Origin: Carex sylvatica
Lineage: Eukaryota > Streptophyta > Magnoliopsida > Poales > Cyperaceae
DNA length: 22,500 nt
NCBI GenBank assembly: GCA_964058845.1
Contig: CAXKVR010000362.1
Span: 1-22,500 of the forward strand
Direction: 5' to 3'
In this document: positions 9,721 to 19,143 of the stretch, in pieces
Numbering within the stretch: position 1 is the stretch's first letter
Layout of the letters: every line of letters starts with the position of its first letter
The notes under the pieces: model-generated
What the model was told of the DNA's origin: nothing
The model's input: only the letters and a program-made list of their open reading frames with translations
Database searches by the model: none
Made by a program: the position numbers and the translations under genes

Positions 9721-10605
9721 GTTAAGTTAATCTCAATAACAAAGACAGTTGTATTGTCATTTTCTTTCTTATTGATCTTATTACTCCACTAAGAAACTGC
9801 TAAGATGTTTCTTCCATTCTTTTCCTTGTTCATATTTAACCTCCACTTGCTTGAGACTTTGATGGATCTCATCGAGGATTAGTGCCTTCTCATGCATATG
9901 AATGTGCATGATAAAATCCTTGTAAGAGATAGGCAACCATCCAAGAATGATATCCTCAGCTATGTCAGCAAGAATTGGTGCTTTAAACTTCTCCAATTTC
10001 TTGAGGTAACTCATCATTTTGAGCATGTGCGAGTTGGTGGAAGTCATTTTCACCATCTTGCAACCAGTGAACGCTAGAGTAATCCTATAGTGCTATTTGC
10101 GAGCGCTATCAAGGAACATCTTGTTGCACCAAAAATGTATAGTACAAAGTTTCAGTACAGCAAGCTGTACTTTTTAACCTTAAATACACTTTCAGTTCAG
10201 ATTGCAAGTGAACAATCCTACCACGTAGTATATTATCGGGTATCAATACTCAGAGAGTAAGTTTAGATACTAGGTTTATATTTTATTATTTAATTTCAGA
10301 AATTAATAAAAATAAAAAGAAGTAAGTGCAATAAAATAGAATAGGGGGTTTGTTTAAGTAGTCCTAAGTTGGGTTCAATACCCGAGAATAAGAAATTGTA
10401 AACAATAGATGTAAATAAAATAATAAAAAGTAAAGATTGGTTTACTTTCAAGTTAAGGAGATCTAGGGGTATTCGGTTTACAATTCCTTGCTAATTCTAT
10501 CTATTCGGTATTTGTTTAAATTCATGTATTATTTGATGAGGTTTCTAACCTAATATGTCATTAAGGGTCACTTTCGTGAATTAATAACGTGCCTAAGCAA
10601 TTCGG

Positions 10606-10825
10606 ACTTCACAGTTACGTCCTTCATCCTAGCTACTTAGACCATAAGCTCTTGTTAGTCTCTCCTCTTCTCAAATATTGGTACTTCACAGTTACGTCCT
10701 TCATACCAATATCCGATTCAATTTGAGATGTCCTAATAAGGGTTTGACTTCACAGTTACGTCCTTCACCAAGTTCCTAATTCTAATTTCTGTAGTTCTGG
10801 TTTGATTTCACAGTTGGTTAGACCT
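10606..10825. repeat. dispersed 21-bp repeat within the solo LTR
   Basis: The word ACTTCACAGTTACGTCCTTC plus A occurs exactly at 10606-10626, 10683-10703 and 10747-10767. A decayed fourth copy (ATTTCACAGTTGGTTAGACC) lies near 10806. Spacings are 77, 64 and about 59 bp. Around the second copy the flanks are inverted repeats (TATTGGT before, ACCAATA after, with CTCAAAT and ATTTGAG further out), so it sits in the loop of a hairpin. Confidence 0.9.
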
Positions 10826-11348
10826 TAATCAAAACCTAAGATATTTGTGTTCATAATTGGTACTCTCATCTTGTCCTAACTACTTTGGTTCTTTCGAATT
10901 CAAAGCGGAACTACATCGATTTTAAGTACTAATTATGTAATTAACACAAATTATAAATCTAAAAAATAAGCATCAAATCCCATAAAACAATCATAATAAA
11001 AATAAATAACTGAATAAGATACAATTAAACAAGTTCATGCATTGACCTAAACCCCTAGAAAGAGATCTACTCTCTCTTCGAGATATTCATTACAAAAGTT
11101 GGTAAAAATAAGAAGGAATGAGATAAAGAAATAGTTACACCCTTTATTAAATCAAAAACCTCAATCTTGCTGAAATCTTGCTTGAACCTTCTTCTCCTTC
11201 CTTGAAAAGCTTCCGAAACTCTTAAAATGGCTACAGATTTATCACTATATTTTATGAAAATTGGCATACACCAAATGGTGAGAGAGAGAGAGAGAGTTGT
11301 AAGATGAGAGATTTGCGAAGAGCTCCTTTGAATGTGAAATAACCCCCT

Positions 11349-11356
11349 CTTTTATA
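11349..11356 (-). promoter_or_regulatory. TATA box of the solo LTR
   Basis: The - strand reads TATAAAAG followed by AGGGGG. It lies about 225 bp downstream (on the - strand) of the U3-like module at 11577-11662, the same relative order as in the copia LTRs. Confidence 0.5.
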
Positions 11357-11705
11357 GCAAATGACCATGCCCAATTAAGATGCATAGTTGTGGGTTGAGT
11401 GGAGTTATTGGGTGCTATTTTTGGATTGTTTTTCAAGCTATCTTGTCCAAGTTTAGCTGTAAAAAAAACGTCCTTAGTGCGCTAAAAATAGAAAACGTGT
11501 TGAAAAACACATTTTTTTGCTGTCTGTGGGTTCAGTGCGTCCACACTGACTCCAACTTTCATTTTCTAGATTCTCATATTGTAGATCTTTTCGCTAGCTT
11601 TCCGAAAAGTGGTCATATGCCCAAAACCGAGTTACAAGTCAAAAGTTGTGGCCGTTTTAACTTTAGACTTCATGTTTGGCTGACTGCTACAGTGCGTCCG
11701 CATCG

Positions 11706-11729
11706 AAATCCGTGCTTTTGCACGGATTT
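11706..11729. repeat. perfect 10-bp hairpin in the solo LTR
   Basis: AAATCCGTGC and GCACGGATTT are separated by TTTT, giving a perfect 10-bp stem with a 4-base loop. A similar shorter hairpin (CCGTGCGTTCGCACCGG) lies near 11811-11827. Both carry the GTGC/GCAC arms seen in other LTRs of this window. Confidence 0.8.
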
Positions 11730-12300
11730 TGATGTATAGCTTATTATACTTTTTAAAATTGGCGCACGTCCAGAAATCCATCTAAGTATTTAGTACGGCC
11801 ATATTGTAATCCGTGCGTTCGCACCGGGCATTTTTCTTCATTTTTCTTCATTTCCTGTAAATTAAAATAAAATAAACGTATTAACTTGATTCTAAGTGTA
11901 TTCTATTCTTTTTATATTCAAAATACAAGATATTTGATATTATTTCATGATGAAAACTAGATCGAATATGTATATAATTTATGCTTATCACATCTTAGAG
12001 AATTGTGCGATCATGTTCTTGGGAGTGCACTTGAGGTACTTCCTTTGAAGTCCACTTGCCATACTCCTAAGTATGATTCCTTACACAACAAGTTCATCCT
12101 TACAGAATTTCTCCTTAGCAGCCTTCTCTTCTTAAGTGGCTTTGTCTCCTAATGCTGGCATATCTTTCTTCAACACATATGAGAAGTTCTCTTGTCTCAA
12201 TATGAGACTGATCTTAAGTTCTCATTCCATGGAATTAGAACCATCATTCTCAAGAGGACACTTTTCGATTATGATACAGATCATTAAGTTTCTAGTCATT

Positions 12301-12921
12301 CTACAAAATTCACTTAATGGTTTTGATGTTAATGTTTATGTAGCAAGTGAGTTTTAAGAAAACTCGTACTACATTATAAAGTTGTCCTTTAATGCAGTAA
12401 TTCAAGATCATATCATCTATAAAACGAACTCATCTGATTTATAAACTCAAGGTAAGTAAATATTTACTAATCATAACCTTTAAGGAAATATTTCTGCTTC
12501 CTTAACTTTATGACTCTTGTCGTTTACTAAAAAAATATTTTCTTAGCAAACTACTTTTTCCAAGAACCAAGCCTAGATTTTGATTTCTTGTTAAGAAAAT
12601 TCATTTTATTTGGTCAACATGTTAGGTTAAATTATCTCCATAAAATAAATCAAGGGTCTCACACATGATCTATCAATGGCCTAATAACGTATCCTAATAC
12701 ATTCCACGATTTTCATAGATTGAAGAAACATTCATGCTAAATTCAATCTATTGCTTAAGGTAGAACAAAATGTGAAGGAAAAATTACTTAATTTTTTATG
12801 GGACTTTATTTATGACTTAATATTTTATTTGGTAGGTCATGTAAGCATTCATCCATACCTACCCTAAACATTTCATCATAAATATCATTCAAGCACAAAA
12901 CACATCATATATGTTTTGTGA
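12301..12921 (-). other. copia leader region, gag-proximal part
   Basis: AT-rich sequence upstream of gag in element orientation. No frame was recognised. Together with 15245-16343 it makes a leader of about 1.7 kb, long for copia, so further unrecognised insertions may be hidden here. Confidence 0.5.
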
Positions 12922-13453
12922 GTTTGTATGCCGATTTTTTTATTTATATCCAAAAAATAAATAAAATTTAAAAAAATATTCAAACCTGTGCTGAATTTTA
13001 AAATCTACCCAAACCGAAAAAAAATTTCCAGTTTCAACATCAAATATCGAAAAAAAAAATTCTGGAAACTCAATTCTCAAACCTGATAAATTTTTTTCGG
13101 TCTCCAATTATGAAAATAAAATTTCCTAGTTTTAGTCCTAAAATCGGGAAAAAAATTCCAGACTCGAAAATGCCTAGCCTTTGCTGACCTATGGAAAGAC
13201 CCACATAATTGGGAAAAGTCGTCGCATGCAAGTCCAGCGACAGTTGTTTTTCTTTTTCTCGTTCTTTTCTCGATTGTTACTGTCCATCCTTCTCGTCTAC
13301 AATTTAATTAAAAAAATAATAATTAATCACAATTCTTATCGTCTAGGTTCGCTTCTAAGAACCTTGCACTCATAATTCTTATCGAGATGGAACTCATTAA
13401 TTGTTATCATTAGAGCCATTTTTGACTCATAAACTACACCTTTAGCCAATGGA

Positions 13454-14355
13454 TTATCGAATGTTTTTTTTTATCTGCCGAAAATCAGATATGTCATTGA
13501 ATCTATCAACCGGATGTGTCATATTTTTTCGACCAGTTATCGAGTACTGTGCTTGACGGGATTGTGTTTGACGGGACTGTGATTGTGACTGGCTGGGCGG
13601 TCCAATATCATCGTCATAACCCGATGACTCATCTGAGAGTATCTCATCTCCACTCACCAAACTGTCAGAATTAATTGCATCCACAGGTACATGCGAATAA
13701 TCACGTATATGTCTACGGACCCGACTGGTACTGGGTCGGGGTCTAACTAGTAGATCAACAGAGTTTCGACTGGTACTGGGTTGGGGTCTAACTGGTAGAT
13801 CTACAGAGTTGCTACCGGTACTGGGTCGGTGTCTTATTGGTACATCCACAGAGTTCCAACCGGTACTAGGTCGGGATCCACATGGTTCTGACTAGTACTA
13901 GGTCGGAATCGAGGTTCAAAAATCTGATTGGGCATAGGTGTTTGACTATTCATGTTCCATTGGGAATTAAAATCGGTATAGTTCGGTTCCAATTCTACAT
14001 ATAACTCCAGAACCGGTAATCTTTGTGTAAAAGATATCACCATTCTTAAAATCATTTCGAACGATTGTTGGTTTATTACAGATACTAATTTATAGTCATG
14101 TTAGCCATCGGTAGACATATAAAACCTGGCTTTGATTTCCAGATTTGCTTGACTAGCATTATACCCAACCATTTAATAAATCTCATTCCGAAGATAATCA
14201 AAGCTACGGTTCACGGTTAGCTGTAATGAGTATTTAGCTCGGGTACTATAAAAGACCCCGTCATCATTGTATTGAATTTCCCCTCCAATAAAATTTTTCG
14301 CACAAATGGTTGTCATTTTTAGTTTTGATTGGTCTGGCAATTTAAAAAATAACAA
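13454..14355 (-). pseudogene. MULE transposase N-terminal fragment
   Basis: Reading from 14355, the - strand encodes GGEIQYNDDGVFYSTRAKY and LTVNRSFDYLRNEIY, then after a stop MVGYNASQANLEIKARFYM, and after another stop a segment ending LPVLELYVELEP. This order resembles the N-terminal domain of plant MURA-like proteins: a Gly-Gly strand, a Tyr pair, then Glu-Leu-Tyr-Val-Glu. A linker of repeated Arg-Pro-Ser-Thr-Ser units follows, after a frameshift near 13850, then an acidic patch (DEILSDESSGYDDD) and a Gln/Ser-rich stretch. The DNA-binding, DDE catalytic and SWIM zinc-finger parts are absent. At least two stops and one frameshift make it non-functional. Identification rests on pattern memory, not a search. 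Confidence 0.65.
13727..13893. repeat. 45-bp tandem repeat inside the MULE protein linker
   Basis: Units start at 13727, 13772, 13817 and 13862, each opening with GGTACTGGGTCGG or a close variant. The last is partial and followed by a degenerate AGTACTAGGTCGG. The 45-bp period equals 15 codons, and on the - strand each unit encodes a variant of RPRPSTSRNSVDLPV. The in-frame period suggests it expanded while the protein was still coding. Confidence 0.9.
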
Positions 14356-14404
14356 TATAAGTAATTAAAAATTATTCGGACCTCTGAAAATTATTCTATA
14401 TAAT

Positions 14405-14662
14405 TTTATAATTTTCTAAATTATTCTAGATCATTTTGGATATTCCTAAATTATTCTACACTATTTTAAATTTTTTTAATTATAATATAAATTAAAATTT
14501 AAAAAAAACCTAAATCGAAGAACCGATCGATCAGACAGTCAGAGCTCCGTAAGGGATCCAAAAAGAAAAGAGGTTCCTAAAACAATTCTAAATTATTCTA
14601 GATCATTTTCGAAAATTTTAAATTATTCTACACTATTTTTTGAATTTTTTTAATTAATAGGA
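14405..14662. repeat. imperfect direct repeat of AT-rich units in the MULE
   Basis: A block of about 65 bp beginning TTCTAAATTATTCTAGATCA near 14413 recurs near 14588 with the same following words (AAATTATTCTACACTATTTT). The surrounding 14360-14780 is composed of variants of AAATTATTCTAGAT. It is a local AT-rich repeat array with no coding capacity. Confidence 0.7.
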
Positions 14663-15244
14663 CAATATTCTAAACTATTTTGGAATTTTCTAAATTAATA
14701 AGACAATATCTAAACCATTTTCTCAATTATTCTAAACTATTTTGAAAATTATAAATCATTCTAGATTTATAAGCTATTTTTAGTCTAAATAATATATGTA
14801 ATTAATCTATTTTTAGTTTTGATTATTACAATTTAACAAATAACAACATATAAATAATTAAAAATTTAAATAATAAAAAATTAAATAAAATGACTAAACT
14901 TAAAATAATTTTTGCACTATTTTGTCTATCAGACTGAGTGAAAGTGAGTAAGAGACTGAGTGAAAACGAAACTGAGATCTGCAATTTTTATAAACGAAAT
15001 CATTGTGAGTCCGGAAAAAAAAAATCTGGTTCAAAACCGAAAAAAAAAAATTTGGTTTCTAATCAAAATACTGGTAAAAAAATTTCGGACAAGGTTCAAA
15101 ACCGATTTTTTTTTTCCAAATTCTAATTAAGAAGTCGGAAAAAAAAATTCAATTTGAGTAGTTTTCGAGATTCCATAGCGTTTTAGTTATTTTTTAAAAA
15201 AATATTAATTTTTTAGATATAAATAAAAAAATTGGGTTTGTATG

Positions 15245-16343
15245 CCTCTTGCAAAAGCATATTCACAATTGCTGCTCCTTCCACCACCTCCATGGCCGAA
15301 GTCTCATCTTGAGCAACCTAATTAGCTATGCCCTTCCAAATTCTATTTAGAACTATTTTAAAGAGAAATTAAAATTACATTTAAAATTCTCCAATCCTAA
15401 ATATAATAGGCATACAAGCCTCGAATGAATTACATGAAAAACAAGTTAACATTCTTGCTTATAATTAATCTAATTAATTAATATCATGGGGCACCAAAGG
15501 CCACGTTACAAGCATTCATACAAGCATTCTTTACATCACACAAGGCATTGAATAGAGACATACAAACTCACTTTATTTTTCTACAAAACAAAGAGTAGAA
15601 TGACATACATATGAATATTTTATACCTTCTAGTTAATTCCTTTATCCCGAGCAAATATGGTACACCAAACCATTTAAATCCCAGAAAAATGATTTATAAT
15701 CTTTCAGTTAATAAATATCTCATGCCATGGTTTATAAAACAACTCTTTAAGCATTTAAAGAAATAAACCGTTATGATGATATTTACATGTCTTTCTTAGT
15801 CAATTACTTAATAGAGAATCATTTAATATCAACAATAACTTTCTAAAAAATTTCATGGGACAACTCCATGGGAGCTTCTGTGCAGTCTGGACGTTTTACA
15901 ATTTTTCGAACAATATAATGTATTTTTGTGAAGAGAAATTATACTTTCTGGAAACTAGACTCCAAAATATTTAATTTGATATAAAGTACGAAATATTTGG
16001 TGTGGCCAAACTCCGTGAATCTTGATTTTAATTTCAGAAAAATCTAGAATTGTTTGCTGGAATTTTTTCTGCTGAGTTCGGTTTTTGTTATTTTTGTATA
16101 TCTATATAAATCCGAATTAAACCCTAGATTTATATTTTCTCCTAGTTCTAAACATCCTACATAAACATTAGAATTTTAGAACTACCAAAATAACATATCC
16201 AAAATGCTTTTGATATTTTTGAACAAAAGGACTAACATCATGAAAGAAAAATTGCACCATATTGCAAGAGATAGATTGACTAGACACTTATGGATTAAAT
16301 CACATAATAAAAATGTTCTAATTAGCATAATAAATAGCCAATT
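15245..16343 (-). other. copia leader region, LTR-proximal part
   Basis: Non-coding sequence between the MULE insertion and the primer binding site. Positions 15870-16090 have the look of LTR-derived DNA (TGCAGTCTGGACGTTTTACA, TTTCTGGAAACTAGACTCC). They may be a fragment of another retroelement, but no ends or duplications could be defined. Confidence 0.45.
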
Positions 16344-16354
16344 CTCTGATATCA
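16344..16354 (-). other. primer binding site, initiator tRNA-Met type
   Basis: Two bases inside the LTR, the - strand reads TGATATCAGAG. This matches 10 of 11 bases of the standard plant copia site TGGTATCAGAG, complementary to the 3' end of initiator tRNA-Met. It fixes the inner boundary of the 5' LTR at 16357 and the - strand orientation of the element. Confidence 0.85.
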
Positions 16355-16356
16355 AA

Positions 16357-17723
16357 TGAAGGATTTCATGATGCGGCAAGATGCTAATTCTATTAAAGCA
16401 ATTCATATGATCATTCATACATTATAAATCTATCTACAAAAGAAGATTTGGATATGCCTCTACCAAATGTTAATTTGGTAAGTAGAGAGAAGTTGTATTC
16501 TCTTCTAGATCTCTTGGATACCTTCGTTTTTCAAAACGGCCTCCTAGAATATATTGCACTAACTTGAGACTTCAAAGTAGAAGCCCTCCACGGCATCCAC
16601 CAAGAAATTAATTAGAAATTGAAGTTTTCTCTTGCTACATAGTACTATTTCAATCGCTCCTTAATCCCTATTCTCCAATGAAAGATCTTGAGTTTAGGAT
16701 TTGTGATTTCTCAACACGTGAGAGAGATCAAACGAGAGAGAAACAAAGTTTCGTCTCTCTTAAGAAGATGAGAGATGGATGGATGAAACCCTAGGCAGTA
16801 AGGACCTCCTTTTATATCCTACATGTTGTTTAGAGGTTCTCCCACCGACCTAGACACGTTTCCCACGTTCTGCCTTGTTCTCCACGATTTTCATAATTAA
16901 TCTGGACTAAAATTAGCCGATTCTAGCCCAACAGCGCACTGCGCAATACTGCGTGCGACCTAAGCATACCCTCATGCAACATAATCTACAGCCTATTTCA
17001 TATCAAACTGTAGATCTCGTCGCAAGCTTTTTAAAAAGTCATAGAACACTGAAATTGGAGTTACGGTTGATGAGATATGCCTGTTTTAAGTTATGTTCAC
17101 ATAAATCATGACAGAAATACCGAACTCTTTGCTGCACACAAAAACTATCTTTTGTGTCTCACAAAGCTTCTTTCATTTTGATCTTTTCCCGATATTTGAA
17201 TTTTATTAATCATTTAATTAAATTTAAACATCTCATAATTATTTATCTCATGTTTAAGTAGAGAAACTTATTTATTAGTCATGTCACACATGTCAAATAA
17301 ATCTAGGAGCTAGCCTTTCTAATTAATTTCTTATCGGTGTGACCCTGTGGGATCTATGTCATTTTGGCAATGGTACAAAATATTTAATTACCATAAACTA
17401 TAAGCGGTACTACCTACACATTATAGTTACCCAAATGACACAGATGTAAAGTATCATGTTACAATACACGATCCCTTAAAGTAATGCTATAATTAACATC
17501 ACTTGTGTCTATTCCTTGCCACATGATATTATGAATATTATACAAAGTCGGACTGTATCATCTTTGTATTATATATTCATTTCTTGGTAAATTATAAATA
17601 TATAACTGCACTTCAGTTATATTGCATGCACTATAATTCTACTTTATCAATGGCCCATAAAATATCATCAATCATTATAAATGAGAGGCATGATACTATT
17701 GATATATAACTTTTTTCCGCACA
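16357..17723 (-). repeat. 5' LTR of the copia element
   Basis: Homologous over its length to 4911-6252, with roughly one difference per 12-15 bases in blocks compared by eye, mostly C/T and G/A changes. Relative to the other copy it has an insertion of about 21 bp near 16967-16988 and a longer, different U5 segment (16381-16437). A - strand TATA box lies at 16808-16816. Homology with the left LTR continues through the polypurine-like stretch up to about 17724, so the exact outer end is uncertain. Confidence 0.88.
16808..16816 (-). promoter_or_regulatory. TATA box of the 5' LTR
   Basis: The - strand reads TATAAAAGG in the same position as in the other LTR. Transcription from here would run leftward through U5, the primer binding site and gag. 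Given the damaged coding region, only a non-coding or truncated RNA could result. Confidence 0.6.
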
Positions 17724-17800
17724 AAATGAATCGAGTTTAACTAGGACTGTATAAAAATGAATGCTAAATGGATCGAGTTTAACTAGGACTATATAAAAAC
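17724..17800. repeat. 42-bp tandem duplication at the copia/hAT junction
   Basis: The words AAATGAATCGAGTTTAACTA (from 17724) and AAATGGATCGAGTTTAACTA (from 17766) start two units 42 bp apart, both continuing into GGACTRTATAAAAA. The duplication contains the left tip of the adjacent hAT-like element plus its flank. It arose after that element inserted, or reflects two nested insertion events. Confidence 0.85.
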
Positions 17801-18319
17801 CTCGCGACTCGTAAGCCGCTCAAACTCAACTCAGTAATGAACTCGCTAACAACTCATTCATTTAAAATTCGAGTTAGTCTGAGTTGAGTTGAGTAACTCG
17901 TGAATTAAACGAGTTGAGTTCAAGTTGGACTCAACTCGCTTATTACAACTCGTGACTCATTTGATTATTGATTTCCTCCATAACTTTTGGTCCATTTTAT
18001 TTTCCTGACTAGATGTGACTGACCTAATTTGATCCAGCTCATTTCATTTGCTCATTTCATTGTGGATTGTTTGTTAATTCAATACTTACTTCTCATATTA
18101 TTACATAACAACAATCATCAGTTCAAGTGTTCAATATTTCAACACCTTAAACGAGTTGACTCACGAGTCACAAGCCAACTTGAGTTACTCGTGAGTTGAA
18201 TTCGAGTCAGCGGGCCAGCTCGGCTCAATATTCTCAACTCGAGTCAACTTGATTCACTATCTTCCGAGTTAAATTTGAGTTCTCCATAACTCGAGTCAAC
18301 TCGGCTCGTTAGCAGCCTA
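17784..18319. mobile_element. hAT-like non-autonomous element rich in ACTCG/CGAGT
   Basis: The left end TAGGACTATATAAAAACC and the reverse complement of the right end, TAGGCTGCTAACGAGCCG, share TAGG and a downstream GACTCG. TAGG-starting ends are common in plant hAT elements. The flanks AGTTTAAC (17776-17783) and AATTCAAC (18320-18327) match at 6 of 8 bases, consistent with an aged 8-bp duplication. The two outer parts (17800-17960 and 18150-18310) are packed with ACTCG/CGAGT and GAGTTGAGTT words that pair with each other. No coding capacity. Confidence 0.6.
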
Positions 18320-18327
18320 AATTCAAC

Positions 18328-19134
18328 TAATTTTTTCTATGTTGATGCAATTAATCCCTTTCGTGTTAATGTTTCTCTCCCTCATGCAGTAGCGAGTTAT
18401 TTGCAAAGAACAAAACTTCATTAATGGTGAATTAGGTCAGTGCATACTAAGTACTAAGAAATTACAGAAAAAATAAAGTTTGAAAACAATAGAGGTGTAT
18501 GAATGAATACTTGATATCTTAGGTATGAATATTTAAACGTGTATGAATGAATACTTGATATTTTATGTATGAATATTTCAACGCATATGTATGAATATTT
18601 CAACGTATATGTATGAATACTTCAATGAAGTATGTTTTATTTCTTTTAAATATTTTTTTATATAAAATTTCAACTACATGATCTGTAAAATTTGATAGAT
18701 TTTTTTGTTTCGATAATAGATTTTTTTGTTTCGATAGTGAAACATGTGACAACTATTTTTTATTTCAAAAAAATGAAATTGAATTAGAAAGTAATAAAGC
18801 AATGTTCAATACTATTCAGTTGCTAGTGTAAAATTAATCGAGGTATGCACATATGCTTGTAATACTCTTGATGCATTAACTATTTACACTTACACGACGA
18901 GATATGAATACTTGCTCCTCATTTGAAATAGAAAATTATGTAAATGACGTTTGTAGTTTTAGATTTGCAAAATTACTCACAGATCGTCAGAAATATTGGT
19001 TGGATTGAACAAAGAAAAAAAACCCTCTAAAAACGTGTAAAAGATGGGTGAAATGATGTGTTTAATTTTTTATTTTTAAATACTTGATATCTTAGATATG
19101 AATACTTAATATGCTATATTGAATATTTGATGTA
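18328..19134. repeat. AT-rich spacer with TATGAATACTT repeats
   Basis: Positions 18495-18635 contain tandem variants of GTATGAATGAATACTTGATA with a period near 45 bp, then shorter copies about 21 bp apart (ATATGTATGAATATTTCAAC). Isolated TATGAATACTT words recur near 18904, 19098 and 19563. Positions 18698-18740 hold a 23-bp tandem pair around AGATTTTTTTGTTTCGATA. No gene is seen. The foldback MITE at 19144 inserted into this repeat family, since its flanks match it. Confidence 0.7.
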
Positions 19135-19143
19135 TTATATATG

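Larger units (their letters stand above)
10122..11990 (-). mobile_element. solo LTR (1,869 bp) inserted in copia gag
   Basis: The sequence begins TGTTGCACC and ends GCTTATCA on the + strand, giving TG...CA ends. It is flanked by exact 5-bp duplications CATCT at 10117-10121 and 11991-11995. It has no open frame with retroelement homology, no internal primer binding site and no second LTR. A solo LTR left by recombination between the two LTRs of a complete element fits best. The length suggests a Ty3/gypsy or large copia parent, but the superfamily cannot be told. A - strand TATA box (11349-11356) supports - strand orientation. Internal features are a thrice-repeated 21-mer, hairpins with GTGC arms, and a U3-like module shared with the host copia LTR. 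Confidence 0.85.
9781..12300 (-). pseudogene. copia gag remnant, split by a solo LTR
   Basis: The N-terminal part is at about 12300-11991 (MTRNLMIC, ELKISLILRQENFSYVLKKD, PALGDKAT) and the C-terminal part at 10121-9781 (HMLKMMSYLKKLEKFKAP, LGWLPISYKDFIMH). The 1,869-bp solo LTR sits between them. Joining 11996 to 10121 and keeping one CATCT restores an unbroken frame across the junction (KNMIAQF, then SKMFLDSARK), showing that gag existed before the insertion. Independent stops and a frameshift elsewhere show general decay. The fold matches the UBN2-type copia gag. No CCHC zinc knuckle was seen at the C-terminus. Confidence 0.85.
12931..15235. mobile_element. Mutator-like element (2,305 bp) with 9-bp target duplication, inserted in the copia leader
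   Basis: The exact 9-bp duplication GTTTGTATG lies at 12922-12930 and 15236-15244, the hallmark length for Mutator-like elements. The terminal inverted repeats begin CCGATTTTTTTATTTATATC on the left and, on the other strand, CCAATTTTTTTATTTATATC on the right (one mismatch in the first 20), with weaker similarity over about 40 bp. Both subterminal regions are studded with CCGAAAAAAAA / TCGGAAAAAAA words (13010-13160 and 15010-15150), plausible transposase contact sites. The interior carries a broken MULE transposase N-terminus on the - strand. The catalytic DDE domain is missing, so it is non-autonomous. Confidence 0.88.
4911..17723 (-). mobile_element. degenerate Ty1/copia LTR retrotransposon carrying nested insertions
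   Basis: Two direct repeats of about 1.35 kb (4911-6252 and 16357-17723) flank a region coding on the - strand in the copia order gag, protease, integrase, reverse transcriptase, RNase H. The primer binding site lies next to the right-hand LTR, confirming - strand orientation. Without its two internal insertions the element would be about 8.6 kb. Every coding part is damaged by stops, frameshifts or deletions, and the LTRs differ at several percent of sites, mostly by transitions, so it is old and inactive. No matching 5-bp target duplication was found at the outer ends, suggesting decay or recombination at one boundary. The lineage within copia could not be fixed by eye. Confidence 0.92.

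Noticed and set aside
11380..11739. 119-codon + strand frame
   Set aside because: It lies wholly inside the solo LTR, crosses hairpins and the shared U3 module, and resembles no known protein.
12136..12357. 73-codon + strand frame
   Set aside because: Antisense to the copia gag remnant, which has clear family motifs on the other strand.
16182..16418. 78-codon - strand frame
   Set aside because: It spans the primer binding site and the LTR boundary, which are non-coding in copia elements.
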